Positions 27,018-35,457 of a stretch of DNA of 42,688 bases are shown piece after piece. Position 1 is the stretch's first letter. Each line of letters begins with the position of its first letter. The notes under the pieces were generated by a model. The model made no database searches. It had not been told where the DNA came from and saw nothing but the letters and a program-made list of their open reading frames with translations. The translations under genes were made by a program, and so were the position numbers. Origin of the DNA: Candidatus Hopanoidivorans cymbastelae (GTDB lineage Bacteria; Actinomycetota; Acidimicrobiia; Acidimicrobiales; Hopanoidiivorantaceae); the NCBI GenBank assembly GCA_028283145.1, contig JAPYNY010000017.1, forward strand, positions 1 through 42,688. The letters are read 5' to 3'.

Positions 27018-27866
27018 CTACCACACCATCGTCTGCCCGCCATTGCTGCGGAAAATATTTCCATGGCAGAAGCGCCCTGCGTCAGAAGCCAGATACAGCA
27101 TCAAATAAGCCTGATCCAGCGCCTCCCCATAAACTCCTAGGGGCGACATTCCCTTGGCAAACTCAATGAATTCGTCAAAGGCGTCTTGGTCTAAGGTGCC
27201 GTCATCTTTATAGAGCCGCCAAGTTGTAAATGGCGTAAGCGTTGAGCCAGGCGCAATGGCGTTCACCCTGATGCCGTATTTGCCGACTTCCTTGGCCAAA
27301 GTCATGGTGAGCATCGCCACCGAAGCTTTGGTGAAGGCATAGATGCCGATGCCTTCATAGGCTACGTCAATCGCCCCCGAGGAGATATTCAAAATCACTC
27401 CCGACCCCTGGTCTTTCATAGCTCGCACCGCCGCCTGGCAGCCGTAGATGACGCTGCGCAAGTTCAGATTGATGCCCGCGTCAATTTGGTCTTCCTTGAC
27501 GTCTTCTATCAGCCCTGGGAACATGGCTCCAGCTATGTTGGCCATGATATCCACCCGCCCGAACTCGCCCAGCGCTCTGTCCACCAGCGCATCTACTTGC
27601 TCACGCTTGGTCACATCTGTCTCCACGAAAACCGCCTGCCCGCCGCGGCTGGTTATGCGCCCTATGGTGGCTTGCCCGGCTTGCTGGTCAATGTCGCCTC
27701 CCACAACTTGCGCACCTGCCTGGGCAAAAAGCTCGGCTGTAGCTGCCCCGATGCCACTGGCTACACCAGTCAGCACGGCTACCTTGCCGTTTAGACGAAA
27801 GGCTTCCAGAGCGTTGTCTGGAACGTTGGATGCTCCAGCAGTTGGAATGAAGTTGGATTGCGACAT
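27018..27866 (-). CDS. Short-chain dehydrogenase/reductase
   Basis: This 282-aa SDR has 'TGVASGIGAAT', the acidic 'GGDIDQQ' at the end of strand 2 (suggesting NAD over NADP), catalytic Ser in 'NISSGAID' and 'YAFTK'. A perfect AGGAGG lies before ATG 27866. It is divergent from the next SDR gene, so both may share a control region at 27870-28065. Confidence 0.9.
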   Translation of the reverse strand: MSQSNFIPTAGASNVPDNALEAFRLNGKVAVLTGVASGIGAATAELFAQAGAQVVGGDIDQQAGQATIGRITSRGGQAVFVETDVTKREQVDALVDRALGEFGRVDIMANIAGAMFPGLIEDVKEDQIDAGINLNLRSVIYGCQAAVRAMKDQGSGVILNISSGAIDVAYEGIGIYAFTKASVAMLTMTLAKEVGKYGIRVNAIAPGSTLTPFTTWRLYKDDGTLDQDAFDEFIEFAKGMSPLGVYGEALDQAYLMLYLASDAGRFCHGNIFRSNGGQTMVW

Positions 27867-28068
27867 GCTAAACCTCCTATGTCAAGCTCAAAGATAATGC
27901 TAATCTAATGAAGTCAGCAGTATCCAGCCTAGAGTTAATCAAGCTCTGCTCAGGCTTGCCGGGGTTGGTCTGCTCACGCAGGCTGCACTCAAGCTGGCTC
28001 CACCCAGCAGCCCGCCCACGTAAGCCAAGCCCGCACATACACCCCCCACACCAACCCAAGGAGATTTC

Positions 28069-28911
28069 ATGGCAGCAACACTAAAAGATTATGGCGTCTT
28101 GGTAACCGGCGGCGGCACGGGAATTGGGCATGCCTGCGCTGCAGCTCTGGTAGCTGACGGCGCCGCGGTAACGATTTGCGGGCGCACCGAAGCTACCTTA
28201 ACCAACTCAGTTGAGCGGCTGCAAGACAAGGTAGCCAACGGTGGCAGCGTGCGCTATGAAATTTGCGACGTGACAGACGAAAACCAAGTGGCCGCAGTTG
28301 TGGCCAAAGCTGCCGAACCCACGGGCACACTCAACGGAGTTGTGGCCAACGCCGGTGGCGGCGGCGGCATGGGCCCCTACCACCTGCAAGACACCCAGGA
28401 ATACCTGCGGGTGCTGCATTTGAATGTGCTTGGCACCATGTTGTGCGTCAAGCATTCAGTGCCCTACATGGCCGAAGCGGGAGGCGGCTCTTTCGTGGGG
28501 ATGTCGTCCATTGCCGGCAGTGTTACGCATCTCTGGTTTGGGGCTTATACGGCAGGCAAGGCTGGCATTGAAGCCATTTGTCGCAACGCTGCCGATGAGT
28601 ATGGGCCATCCAGCATTCGTTTCAACGCCATTCGGCCGGGCTTCATAGCCACCGAAATTATGGAGAACATCCCTAGGCAAGGCGAAGTGTATGAGAGCTA
28701 CATTGAAAACACCCCGCTGGGCGATGTGGGCCAGTCTGAAGATGTGGGGAATCTGGCCAGGTTTTTGATTGGGCCCGAGTCTCGCTGGATTACAGGCGAG
28801 GTGATCAACGTTGACGGCGGGCACAGCCTGAGGCGTGGCCCAGTCTTCACCGCTTTTGTGGAGCCGGCCTTGGGTGAAGATGTGCTCTACGGGAAGCTGC
28901 CCCAGGACTGA
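28069..28911 (+). CDS. Short-chain dehydrogenase/reductase
   Basis: This 280-aa SDR has 'TGGGTGIGHA', 'CGRTEATL' after strand 2 (Arg suggests NADP), 'VANAGGGGGMGP', Ser in 'GMSSIAGS' and 'YTAGKAGIE'. AAGGAG stands 6 bp before ATG. It resembles trans-2-enoyl-CoA or 2,4-dienoyl-CoA reductase-like SDRs, but specificity is open. Confidence 0.9.
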   Translation: MAATLKDYGVLVTGGGTGIGHACAAALVADGAAVTICGRTEATLTNSVERLQDKVANGGSVRYEICDVTDENQVAAVVAKAAEPTGTLNGVVANAGGGGGMGPYHLQDTQEYLRVLHLNVLGTMLCVKHSVPYMAEAGGGSFVGMSSIAGSVTHLWFGAYTAGKAGIEAICRNAADEYGPSSIRFNAIRPGFIATEIMENIPRQGEVYESYIENTPLGDVGQSEDVGNLARFLIGPESRWITGEVINVDGGHSLRRGPVFTAFVEPALGEDVLYGKLPQD

Positions 28912-29077
28912 AGCTGTGTCTAGATGCGGGTCGCCCCAAAGGTTGAGCTATTACCCAAGTCCAAGTTATCCCCTAGGGGCGAAAGCTTGGCAGGCTGATT
29001 CCATCAGACCTTTTGGCGCGGGAGAGGCGTTTTGGAAGACGGCTGATCGGGCAGAATTTATCTTTAATCAAATGCTC

Positions 29078-29093
29078 GCAAATCAACATTTGC
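29078..29093. promoter_or_regulatory. Perfect inverted repeat upstream of the pilin-like gene
   Basis: GCAAAT-CAAC-ATTTGC lies ~95 bp before the GTG of the next gene, followed by an AT-rich stretch with promoter-like TACAAT and TATATT sequences. It could be an operator or a small hairpin. Confidence 0.3.
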
Positions 29094-29187
29094 TTGATAC
29101 AATATAAGCAACTAATGCCTGATATATTGCTAAACTCTTATATAGGCTGCGTAAAGCTTTAAGCCCAAACCTTCGGAAGGAACAACC

Positions 29188-30120
29188 GTGACCATAGTTC
29201 TAGCCACCAGTCTTGCCGCAATAGCCCTTGCTATATGGGGAGTGCAGGCAGGTAAGGCTCGCCTCGCCGCTGTGCAAGCTGCCCGAAACTCACGAGGCAT
29301 CACCCTGCAGACGTTGATCATCACTGCGGTGCTGGTGCTGCTCGCAGTGGCCGCCGGCGTAGTTATAGCCGCGATAACTAGAAGTAGTCAGGATGATTTG
29401 GAGGACACCACTGCCGATCTAGAGGGAATTGAATCGCAACTCGGAGTTGTGGTGAATGGTGAAGTCCGCACTGACTTAGTCTGCGCCACACACCAAGTTC
29501 CCACGCTTATTGATGATGGACAACATGCAGGAAAACTTGATTGCAAACCTGTTTGCTGGGTTACTTATTCAGATGCTGGCATCTACAAGCTAGCCCTACA
29601 TAGATTCTTGAGCTTTGATGAAAAGAGCATGGATGAGGATACGGCTGAATCCAGTATCACAGGAGGAGATAACGGTGTTTGGGCCGGCATAGAAAGGATT
29701 GTTCCTACTTCCGAAGTGCCGCTTACAGACGAGCCTTTTACCGGAGATCCCGTTAACCGACCGACAGAAATAAATACAAGAACAGGACGTGTAACGATAA
29801 ATGACGAAGCTGATTATGTTACATATATAGAGAGCACCAATGACAATCCACTTCTTATTAGGCCGGACGACTTTGCGAGTGGTGATGAGGGTATTATCTA
29901 TGCTGAAAGTCAGCCTGATGGAGCTCAAGAGCCAAATGGCGGAACTGTTATAGCCTACGGAGATTCTTGCTTTACAATTAATGATGCATGTGACATTCCC
30001 CAAACCAGGCGACAGGTGGTGAAAGAGCGATTGCAAGCTAGAAGTGTGCAAAACCCATCCGGTGGCCCCGCCACACCGTCTTTAAACCTTGAGGCAATTC
30101 GTACTCTGGAAAGCTGCTAG
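29188..30120 (+). CDS. Membrane-anchored Cys-rich pilin-like protein (module copy A)
   Basis: This 310-aa protein starts at GTG 29188, with GGAAGGA 7 bp upstream. Two hydrophobic segments (2-19 and ~37-63) are separated by a basic stretch ending in 'NSRG'. The G36-I37 junction plus the hydrophobic helix loosely resembles a prepilin cleavage site, but the first hydrophobic segment is unusual for pilins. Outside lie 'RSSQDDLED' and a Cys-rich module (C98, C118, C122). A middle region ~130-235 is not shared with copy B, and a conserved tail carries C261, C268 and terminal C310. The gene converges on a cofC remnant; their stop codons overlap. Role unknown; a surface or pilus subunit is inferred. 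Confidence 0.7.
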   Translation: MTIVLATSLAAIALAIWGVQAGKARLAAVQAARNSRGITLQTLIITAVLVLLAVAAGVVIAAITRSSQDDLEDTTADLEGIESQLGVVVNGEVRTDLVCATHQVPTLIDDGQHAGKLDCKPVCWVTYSDAGIYKLALHRFLSFDEKSMDEDTAESSITGGDNGVWAGIERIVPTSEVPLTDEPFTGDPVNRPTEINTRTGRVTINDEADYVTYIESTNDNPLLIRPDDFASGDEGIIYAESQPDGAQEPNGGTVIAYGDSCFTINDACDIPQTRRQVVKERLQARSVQNPSGGPATPSLNLEAIRTLESC

Positions 30121-30340
30121 GTTAACTGCTCCGGGAGTTGGTCTGAAAGTTTATCCACATCCAAGGCTAGATTTTCGTCTTTAAGCTCGATCACTTTCAA
30201 GCTCAAGTCTGCGCTAAGTCTTTGAACCTCCACTAGGTGATGGGAAAATTAAGCCTTGTTACAAAAGAATCTGATGCCATAACTTGTAGGCAGGCTCAAG
30301 GCATTGGTACCGCTTTCACAGCAATTCTGCGCGATGATGA
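30117..30340 (-). pseudogene. cofC 3' remnant (module copy A)
   Basis: The sequence aligns with the last third of the intact cofC at 32744 ('LLPEQL' end, 'ENLAWDVD' region) with scattered changes. Its stop (CTA, 30117-30119) overlaps the pilin-like stop. The homology fades at about 30325-30345, where decayed transposase sequence begins. It has no start and cannot function. Confidence 0.75.
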
Positions 30341-31015
30341 TTGAGTTATACTGCGCTATACCGAAGTGTGCTCATATTGCTCTGATAAGTTGATGTAGGA
30401 GCGGTACGCATGAGCAAGCACCACCGCTTCCTGCCCAGAGTTGTTTGATATAAACCTTTCTAGATCCTACCTGCTAGCAGCTATGACAAGCTTTACTACT
30501 GTTTTGATGCTGTGTTAGACGGCTCCAAATTCCGTAGTCTTAGCCACCGGCTATCTGCCTTTGCATTGTTTCTCAGTTCGCACTCGTTGCATTCCTTGCC
30601 GCCTATTTGGTCTTATCATCTTCCACTATGCCTCCTATCAATTCAAGGTTATCTTATTTGGACGCTTTATGTAATGAGGTGGTTTATATGCCAAGTAAAT
30701 TTCCGGATGAAGCTGAAACCACGGGCCAGTTTTCTGATGGACACCCCTTGAGGTTGGCAGCCATCAGATATATAATCACTACTCACTTGCGCACGCCGAT
30801 CTCGGATGATTGCATGACAGTATCTTTCTAGACGGAAAAGAACCCCGTCACTGCAAGCAATGCTATCGCATCTGCTGATTAGAAGACACAGCCCCCAATC
30901 GTTGCCACAATCGCGGCAGTGCAGACCGTCCGGTCAGCGCACCTAGATGAAACACTCCTCAGCGGTCTTGTTATCAGGGAACAACTCCAAAAAACCGACT
31001 CCTTCACGACGCACA
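30330..31015 (-). mobile_element. IS1595-type transposase relic 1
   Basis: Translating the minus strand in shifting frames gives an ordered series of family motifs: 'GVGFLELFPDNKTAEECF', 'PDGLHCRDCGN' (zinc ribbon), 'TVMQSSEIGVRK', 'IYLMAANLKG', 'KLARGFSFIRK', 'TWHINHLI', 'IGGKECNECELRNN' and 'AYRSYINLSEQYEHTSV'. Several stops and frameshifts show it is long dead. Its lower-coordinate end meets the cofC remnant, so insertion probably broke that copy. No terminal inverted repeats could be recognised. Confidence 0.7.
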
Positions 31016-31120
31016 TCACGCCGAGCCTGCTTACTAACAATCCACTTCCTCAATGCTGTAAAACCATTATCATCCTCGAGTCTGATATTCAACTTCCCCC
31101 CCCCCATCCCGCCAACACCC
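31016..31120 (-). pseudogene. Degraded homologue of the 58-aa ORF at 26.2 kb
   Basis: The stretch 'KLNIRLEDDNGFTALRKW' plus 'IVSKQARRDVRR' matches the order in the 58-aa frame. Upstream the nucleotides still read like its 'FWVGGM' segment, but a C10 tract (G10 on this strand) disturbs the frame. It runs without a break into the transposase relic frame. Confidence 0.5.
31096..31105. repeat. C10 homopolymer (G10 on the minus strand)
   Basis: Ten consecutive C, inside the degraded small-ORF homologue. It is one of four G/C runs of 9-10 bases between 31.1 and 38.6 kb. Confidence 0.95.
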
Positions 31121-31299
31121 AAAAACCTAGAAATGATAAGTTAAGCATGCAACCCCTAAATAATTTATTCCCGATGACTTTTGAAATCTTTGCCTACTCA
31201 AGATCCAGCAAGAAGCCACAACAGGGTTTTGTGAACTAGCCACCCAAGTTGAAAATGCCATAACCACTGCTAGCGTGAGATCTTCAAAAATCTTAGGTG

Positions 31300-31882
31300 T
31301 AGCCAAAGCCGACTGAGACACAGCAATGCTAGTACCAATTAAAGTCTTTTATATGCGATAAACAACTCGCCCTGAAACTCTTTCCTCAGGAGCGGGCTAA
31401 ATTAGCCCGTGAAAAGGCGGGCCATGTGCTAAAGGTAGTCAAGTCATTGCCATTTTTTGTGATTTACAATGCCGAAGAAGTGTAACACTGGGCAAGGCAA
31501 CAAGATGTTGAAGTGATCAAGTGTGTGGACTGGTCTGAACAAAGCTCTAGAGCTGGGTATGCACGTGGGTAAACTGGGATCTTGCCAAGCTATTGTAGCC
31601 TATGGCGATTTACCATTGGTTCAGGGATTTTCCCTACTGACCCACAAAAATCATGGGATCGTCATCGTGCCAGACTGCCATGAAAGCTGCTCGAACGTCT
31701 TGAGCCTACTTACAGGCTATGGATTCAGGTTCTCCTATCGGTAAGGCTTCAATTGCCCGCTACCTGGCTTAGGCTTAGAGGCTGAGCTCAGAAATGAGAC
31801 TGAAAGTGAGTGTACTAGGGTACAAAAACTGGTCTGGGATGTAGATAAGCCCTTAAACCTGCTCTCAGAACAACTAACTTAG
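31300..31882 (+). pseudogene. cofC full-length remnant (module copy B, inverted)
   Basis: The whole length aligns with intact cofC, starting with the equivalent of 'ARADRGTAVLVPIK' and ending with '..LSEQLT' and TAG 31880-31882. Frameshifts and stops interrupt it throughout. As in copy A its stop overlaps that of the convergent pilin-like gene. It is older than the 33/36-kb repeat, judging by its many differences. Confidence 0.8.
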
Positions 31883-32634
31883 CAACTTTCTATGGTACGA
31901 AGTGCATCAATCCTCAAAGACGGCGAAGTGGGTCCACCGGGTGCATTTTGCACACCCTCAGCTTCTAATTGATCTTTAACCACTTGTCGTCTGGTCTGTG
32001 ATACATCACATACATCATCAATTGAAAAGCAAGAACTTCCATAAGCTACGACACTACCGTTAGATGGCACATCAGCACTGTCAGGCTGAGTCTCAGAATA
32101 AATTATACCATCATCACCGCCTTCGTAGTCTTCATCTACAGGAGTTGGTCTTTTGGCACTTGGGTGCTCATTAAAGTCATCACCTTCAGCAGTTGCAAGT
32201 GGCCAATTAGGTGGCCTGAGTACACCATCTGGCCAATCAGGCGGTTCATTCCCATCGGCTACCGGGTCAGAACCATTCACAACCCCGTCTCCATTCCTAT
32301 CGTGTGGCCAGGAGCCATCTTGTCCTTGCGTTTTGCCTGACTCACCAGGCTTTGGCTTTTGACCAAAGTTTGCGGTTCGGAGTAAAGCATCCTTGTACCT
32401 ACCCACATCGCTATAAGTAACCCAACAAACAGTTTTACAATCAAGACTTCCTTCATGCTTTCCACCAGTAATGAGCGTGGAAACTTGGTGCGTGCCACAA
32501 CTCACGTCAAAACGGACTTCATCACCCACCAGAATTCCAAACTGCGATTCAATTCCCTCTAGGTCGGCAGTGGTGTCCTCTAAATCATCCTGACTACTTC
32601 TAGTTATCGCGGCTATAACTACGCCGGCAGTCAC
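31879..32634 (-). CDS. Pilin-like protein lacking the N-terminal membrane segment (module copy B)
   Basis: A 251-aa frame is fully open. Its first residues ('AGVVIAAITRSSQDDLEDTT') match copy A from the end of the second hydrophobic helix. Upstream of about 32632 the homology stops abruptly, so the export/membrane segment and the start are missing. The six cysteines and the C-terminal ~75 residues correspond to copy A. The middle (~73-165) is different and carries Asp/Gly/Pro-rich text ('DRNGDGVVNGSDPVADGN') resembling a dockerin-like Ca loop. Expression is doubtful, yet the frame survives next to a heavily decayed cofC. Confidence 0.6.
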   Translation of the reverse strand: MTAGVVIAAITRSSQDDLEDTTADLEGIESQFGILVGDEVRFDVSCGTHQVSTLITGGKHEGSLDCKTVCWVTYSDVGRYKDALLRTANFGQKPKPGESGKTQGQDGSWPHDRNGDGVVNGSDPVADGNEPPDWPDGVLRPPNWPLATAEGDDFNEHPSAKRPTPVDEDYEGGDDGIIYSETQPDSADVPSNGSVVAYGSSCFSIDDVCDVSQTRRQVVKDQLEAEGVQNAPGGPTSPSLRIDALRTIESC

Positions 32635-32743
32635 CGCCCTAGGCTGCCCTCCCTGGGCAGAATGGGCTGCGCCGAACCGACTAAATTTGTTGACTTGATA
32701 TGTTACGGGTCGATGTTGACGAATTACGGCTAGAGGGCGTGAA

Positions 32744-33334
32744 CTAGGGCAATTGCTCCGGGAGCAGGTCTGAGGGTTCGTCTACATCCCAGGCCAGATT
32801 TTCGTCTTTGAGCACGCTCACTTTCAGACCCAGCTCTGCGTTCAGTCTTTGAGCTTCCACTAAGTGGCGAGTAAACGAAGCTTTACCGTAGGAGAATCTG
32901 AAGCCGCAACCCGTGGGCAGGCTCAAGACGTTGGTGCCGCTTTCATGGCGGTCCGGTACGATAACGATCCCATGATTTCTATGCGCTAGTCGGGCAAATC
33001 CTTTAGCCAACGGCAAATCACCGTGGGCTATGACAGCACGGCTGAATCCCAACTCTCCCACTCGCAAAACGCCCAGCTCCACGGCTTTGTTCAAACCAGT
33101 CCCCACACACTTGATCACCTCAACATCTAGCTGCCGTGCCCACCTTTCCACTTCTTCGGCATCGCAAATCACAAAGGTCGGCAAGGGCTTGGCTACCCTC
33201 AGCACATGGCGCGCCATTTCACGAGCCAATTCTGCTCGTTCCTGAGGGGAGAGCTTCGGGGCGAGCCGTTTTTTTGCCTGTGAAAAGGCTTTGATTGGCA
33301 CTAGCACTGCTGTGCCACGGTCGGCTCTGGCCAT
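32744..33334 (-). CDS. cofC: 2-phospho-L-lactate/phosphoenolpyruvate guanylyltransferase (intact copy)
   Basis: This 196-aa nucleotidyltransferase of coenzyme F420 biosynthesis activates phospholactate or PEP with GTP in the cytoplasm. Visible features: 'AVLVPIKAFSQAKKRLAPKLS' (the 'PxKxxxxAKxRL' motif), 'VICDAEEV', 'HGDLPLAKGF' and 'IVPDRHESGTNVLSLP' with 'FRFSYGKASF'. It is the only uninterrupted cofC of four copies. Its 5' part (33177-33334) belongs to a 307-bp repeat. gpsA follows ~3.6 kb away; cofC and gpsA are often neighbours in actinobacteria, so the 33.5-36.9 kb block may be a later insertion. Confidence 0.9.
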   Translation of the reverse strand: MARADRGTAVLVPIKAFSQAKKRLAPKLSPQERAELAREMARHVLRVAKPLPTFVICDAEEVERWARQLDVEVIKCVGTGLNKAVELGVLRVGELGFSRAVIAHGDLPLAKGFARLAHRNHGIVIVPDRHESGTNVLSLPTGCGFRFSYGKASFTRHLVEAQRLNAELGLKVSVLKDENLAWDVDEPSDLLPEQLP

Positions 33335-33483
33335 ATCTGTGATTTTAGAAGCTGTTTTGGCTGGAGTTTCAAAGCTGTAGTCATAGTCATCGGGAGGGGG
33401 GTAATATGGCAGGCGCGTTCAGCAGTGGTGTGGGCAGCGCAAGATTCGCGCGACATCACCTTGCAGACTTTGATCTTCACCGC
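33177..33483. repeat. 307-bp direct repeat, left copy
   Basis: It matches 36101-36407 with a constant offset of 2924 bp, no indels and about six mismatches by eye (~98% identity). It spans the 5' end of cofC, the divergent promoter region and the 5' end of a pilin-like gene. It ends at the point where the two copies abruptly differ. Confidence 0.92.
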
Positions 33484-33495
33484 GATGACACTGGC
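33366..33495 (+). pseudogene. 5' fragment of a pilin-like gene (module copy C)
   Basis: It encodes 'AAQDSRDITLQTLIFTA', matching copy A 'AARNSRGITLQTLIITA', divergent from cofC. GGGAGGGGGG (10 bases) precedes it and leaves the helix out of frame with the upstream start region. Homology ends at about 33490, where the second transposase relic begins. Confidence 0.65.
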
Positions 33496-33504
33496 AGTGC
33501 TAAG

Positions 33505-33702
33505 GGATCATTTTTCGACAAGAAATGCACTGCCTGACAATCATCCAAATTCGAAGTCCGCAAGTGGACAGATGGCTGTTTTCATAATGGCAATGAAACT
33601 GAATGAGGGGATCAGCATGAAGTTGGCATGGACTCTGGTTATCAAGCAGAAATCGGCTTGGCACATGCCACACCGCATGCCCGAAGCGTTCGAAAGATAA
33701 TC
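33505..33702 (+). mobile_element. IS1595-type transposase relic 2
   Basis: A short open piece reads 'HFSTRNALPDN', 'GISMKLAWTLVIKQKSAWHM' and 'PHRMPEAFER', the order of the IS1595 core ('...SMKLxRDLGIxQKxAWHMxHRIRxAFE'). Only about 65 residues remain. It truncates pilin-like fragment C and sits directly before the methylase-like fragment. Confidence 0.65.
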
Positions 33703-33731
33703 CTGGACAGCTTTAAGGTGGTAAAGCTTCT

Positions 33732-34805
33732 ATGTCAGCAGACACAGGCATGGGAGAGGTAGTGCTCACCGCCCGCAAAGGAAGCCAAGGTAGATCCGGG
33801 ATTGTGTATGCATGCATACATGAACCTTTCAAAACCGCGGCTGAAGCTGCTGAAACAGCTAGAGCTTTGCGACATGGATTGACGGGGGGGGGGCACATTT
33901 CTGGGCAATCCGGTGTCATTTCATTAGGTGGGGACCACGTAGGCGATTGGTATTGGTCGCCAAACGGAGAAGGGATTTGGGCAGGTGCTGGAATGTCTCA
34001 GCTATCCAGATTTTTCTCTAGAGCGGATAATCTTACGAGAGGTACGCTAGGCCTAGTCACTTTTCCTATTACTGAGGTCGGTGATATCTTTGAAGTAGGG
34101 CCCACGCACGATCGAATAGGGCATCCTGTAAATAAAGGTAAGAAAAAAGAAAAAACAGACCCTAGAGGTGCTTTTACTCTCTATCCGTATGATAGGGAAA
34201 AATCAACTTCCGATTTGATGTTGTGGAAAGCAGACAGCAAGACTCAAACTCAGATAACTTTGCAAGCAACCCATTACGGTAGTGTGCGTAACTCAAAAAG
34301 CAAAGACGCAGATATCAGACGAAGGGAAAAAACCAACTTATTTATCCAGAGAAATATGGGGTGGAAATCTCAGAAAATTTTAGTTGCCCACACAAACCAG
34401 CCAATCATGGGAGGTAGAGCTTGGGCAGGATTGCGACATGAGGACGAAGATGTTAAATTTGCTTTCGCTATTTGGGCCAATAGTATTTTCGGATTCATAT
34501 CACACTGGGCACAAGCTGGACGTCAGCACCAGGGTAGATCTCTGATTCAAATCAATGGAATAAGAAAATTGCGCTGCCCTGATTTCACCAACCCTGAACT
34601 GAAAGAAAGAGCATCGCAGTTCAGGCAGCAAACCCCCGAGCTCTTTACAATGAAGCTTGGAATAGCCAACCAGGCTGAAAACGACAACAACCGGCGGCAG
34701 CTTGATATAGTGGCAGGGCAAATACTGGGACTTACACAGCAAGAAGCTGAAGTCACGTCTCAGGAGTTGGCTGGTTTGTGGTGTGCGGAAGCATCTGTCC
34801 GGTGA
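33732..34805 (+). CDS. C-terminal part of a large DNA methylase-like (defence) protein, with an in-frame G10 tract
   Basis: This 357-aa frame starts 'MSADTGMGEVVLTARK', which resembles the end of an N6-adenine methylase core. The later 'MGGRAWAGLRHEDEDV', 'FAIWANSIFGFISHWAQAGRQHQGRS' (over two stretches) and a closing 'LWCAEASVR' resemble the C-terminal recognition-type region of large actinobacterial methylases. No SAM motif (FxGxG) or NPPY/DPPY motif is present, so the catalytic part is missing. G10 at 33884-33893 falls at codons 51-54 and keeps the frame; a one-base slip would end the protein early. The family assignment is my recollection of pattern, not a search result. Probably a truncated gene. 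Confidence 0.5.
   Translation: MSADTGMGEVVLTARKGSQGRSGIVYACIHEPFKTAAEAAETARALRHGLTGGGHISGQSGVISLGGDHVGDWYWSPNGEGIWAGAGMSQLSRFFSRADNLTRGTLGLVTFPITEVGDIFEVGPTHDRIGHPVNKGKKKEKTDPRGAFTLYPYDREKSTSDLMLWKADSKTQTQITLQATHYGSVRNSKSKDADIRRREKTNLFIQRNMGWKSQKILVAHTNQPIMGGRAWAGLRHEDEDVKFAFAIWANSIFGFISHWAQAGRQHQGRSLIQINGIRKLRCPDFTNPELKERASQFRQQTPELFTMKLGIANQAENDNNRRQLDIVAGQILGLTQQEAEVTSQELAGLWCAEASVR
33884..33893. repeat. G10 homopolymer inside the methylase-like frame
   Basis: Ten consecutive G, encoding the end of Thr plus three Gly. Such tracts are the usual switch in phase-variable modification genes of other bacteria. Confidence 0.95.
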
Positions 34806-34924
34806 GACAGGTGAGCGGCGGTATTCACTGGTAAGCACCGTTCCTGCACCGGGCTGTCAAAATCCTAGGCTGAACAAAACGCAATTGCCTTGTGTGTGCA
34901 TTGTGTGCTGCTAGGCTGGAGGAC

Positions 34925-35422
34925 ATGAGACAAGCTCCGACTGACTGGCTGGCGATACACGCCAGCAAACTCCCCCGGGTTGAAGACAACGGGCCACCTA
35001 CGGTCTTCGAGTTTTTCGATGAGTTCCGCGCAGAGCTGGAAAACCTCAGATGCCGCGGAACCTGTGATGCGCATAGCCCGTCAGAACAAGTGGGGTGTGT
35101 CTGTGCGCTGGCTGACCGGCTGGCAGACCTGTCTGGGGAGTGGATCTCCAAAAGCGAATTCGCCCAAGTATTAGTGCCCGCCGGCTTTGATCAGCAGCAA
35201 GCCTTGCAGAAATACAGATTGTACGCGCACATGAAGCTTTTGGAAGAAGCGGAACCGGAACTAGAGGAACTGGGATTAGAGGCGGAGAATGCTTACAACT
35301 GGCAAGTGGAGAAACCATGCCCTCAGACGCATAGGGCGTTCAACGCAGCTGCGCAAGCCTCCAGGAACCGATTTGAAAAGGTATATACAGATTTGGAAAA
35401 AGTGATGGACACGCCTAGCTGA
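34925..35422 (+). CDS. Hypothetical helical protein upstream of the PIN-like gene
   Basis: This 165-aa protein (ATG 34925; a GTG at 34892 would add 11 residues) is acidic and mostly helical. It has a cluster of Cys ('LRCRGTCDAH', 'VGCVCALADRLADLSGEW') and a Glu-rich coiled region ('LLEEAEPELEELGLEAENAY'). The tail 'RFEKVYTDLEKVMD' has a weak echo at 36510-36594. It is 35 bp from the PIN-like gene in the same direction, so the two may form a pair. No family recognised. Confidence 0.55.
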   Translation: MRQAPTDWLAIHASKLPRVEDNGPPTVFEFFDEFRAELENLRCRGTCDAHSPSEQVGCVCALADRLADLSGEWISKSEFAQVLVPAGFDQQQALQKYRLYAHMKLLEEAEPELEELGLEAENAYNWQVEKPCPQTHRAFNAAAQASRNRFEKVYTDLEKVMDTPS

Positions 35423-35457
35423 AGCATCGCAGCTAGCTTGCTTGACTTGTCTGTTGA

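Noticed and set aside
29188-29300. Calling the pilin-like protein a true type IV pilin
   Set aside because: A hydrophobic segment precedes the putative cleavage site, the usual Glu at +5 is absent, and no pilus assembly genes are in the window. I keep only 'pilin-like'.
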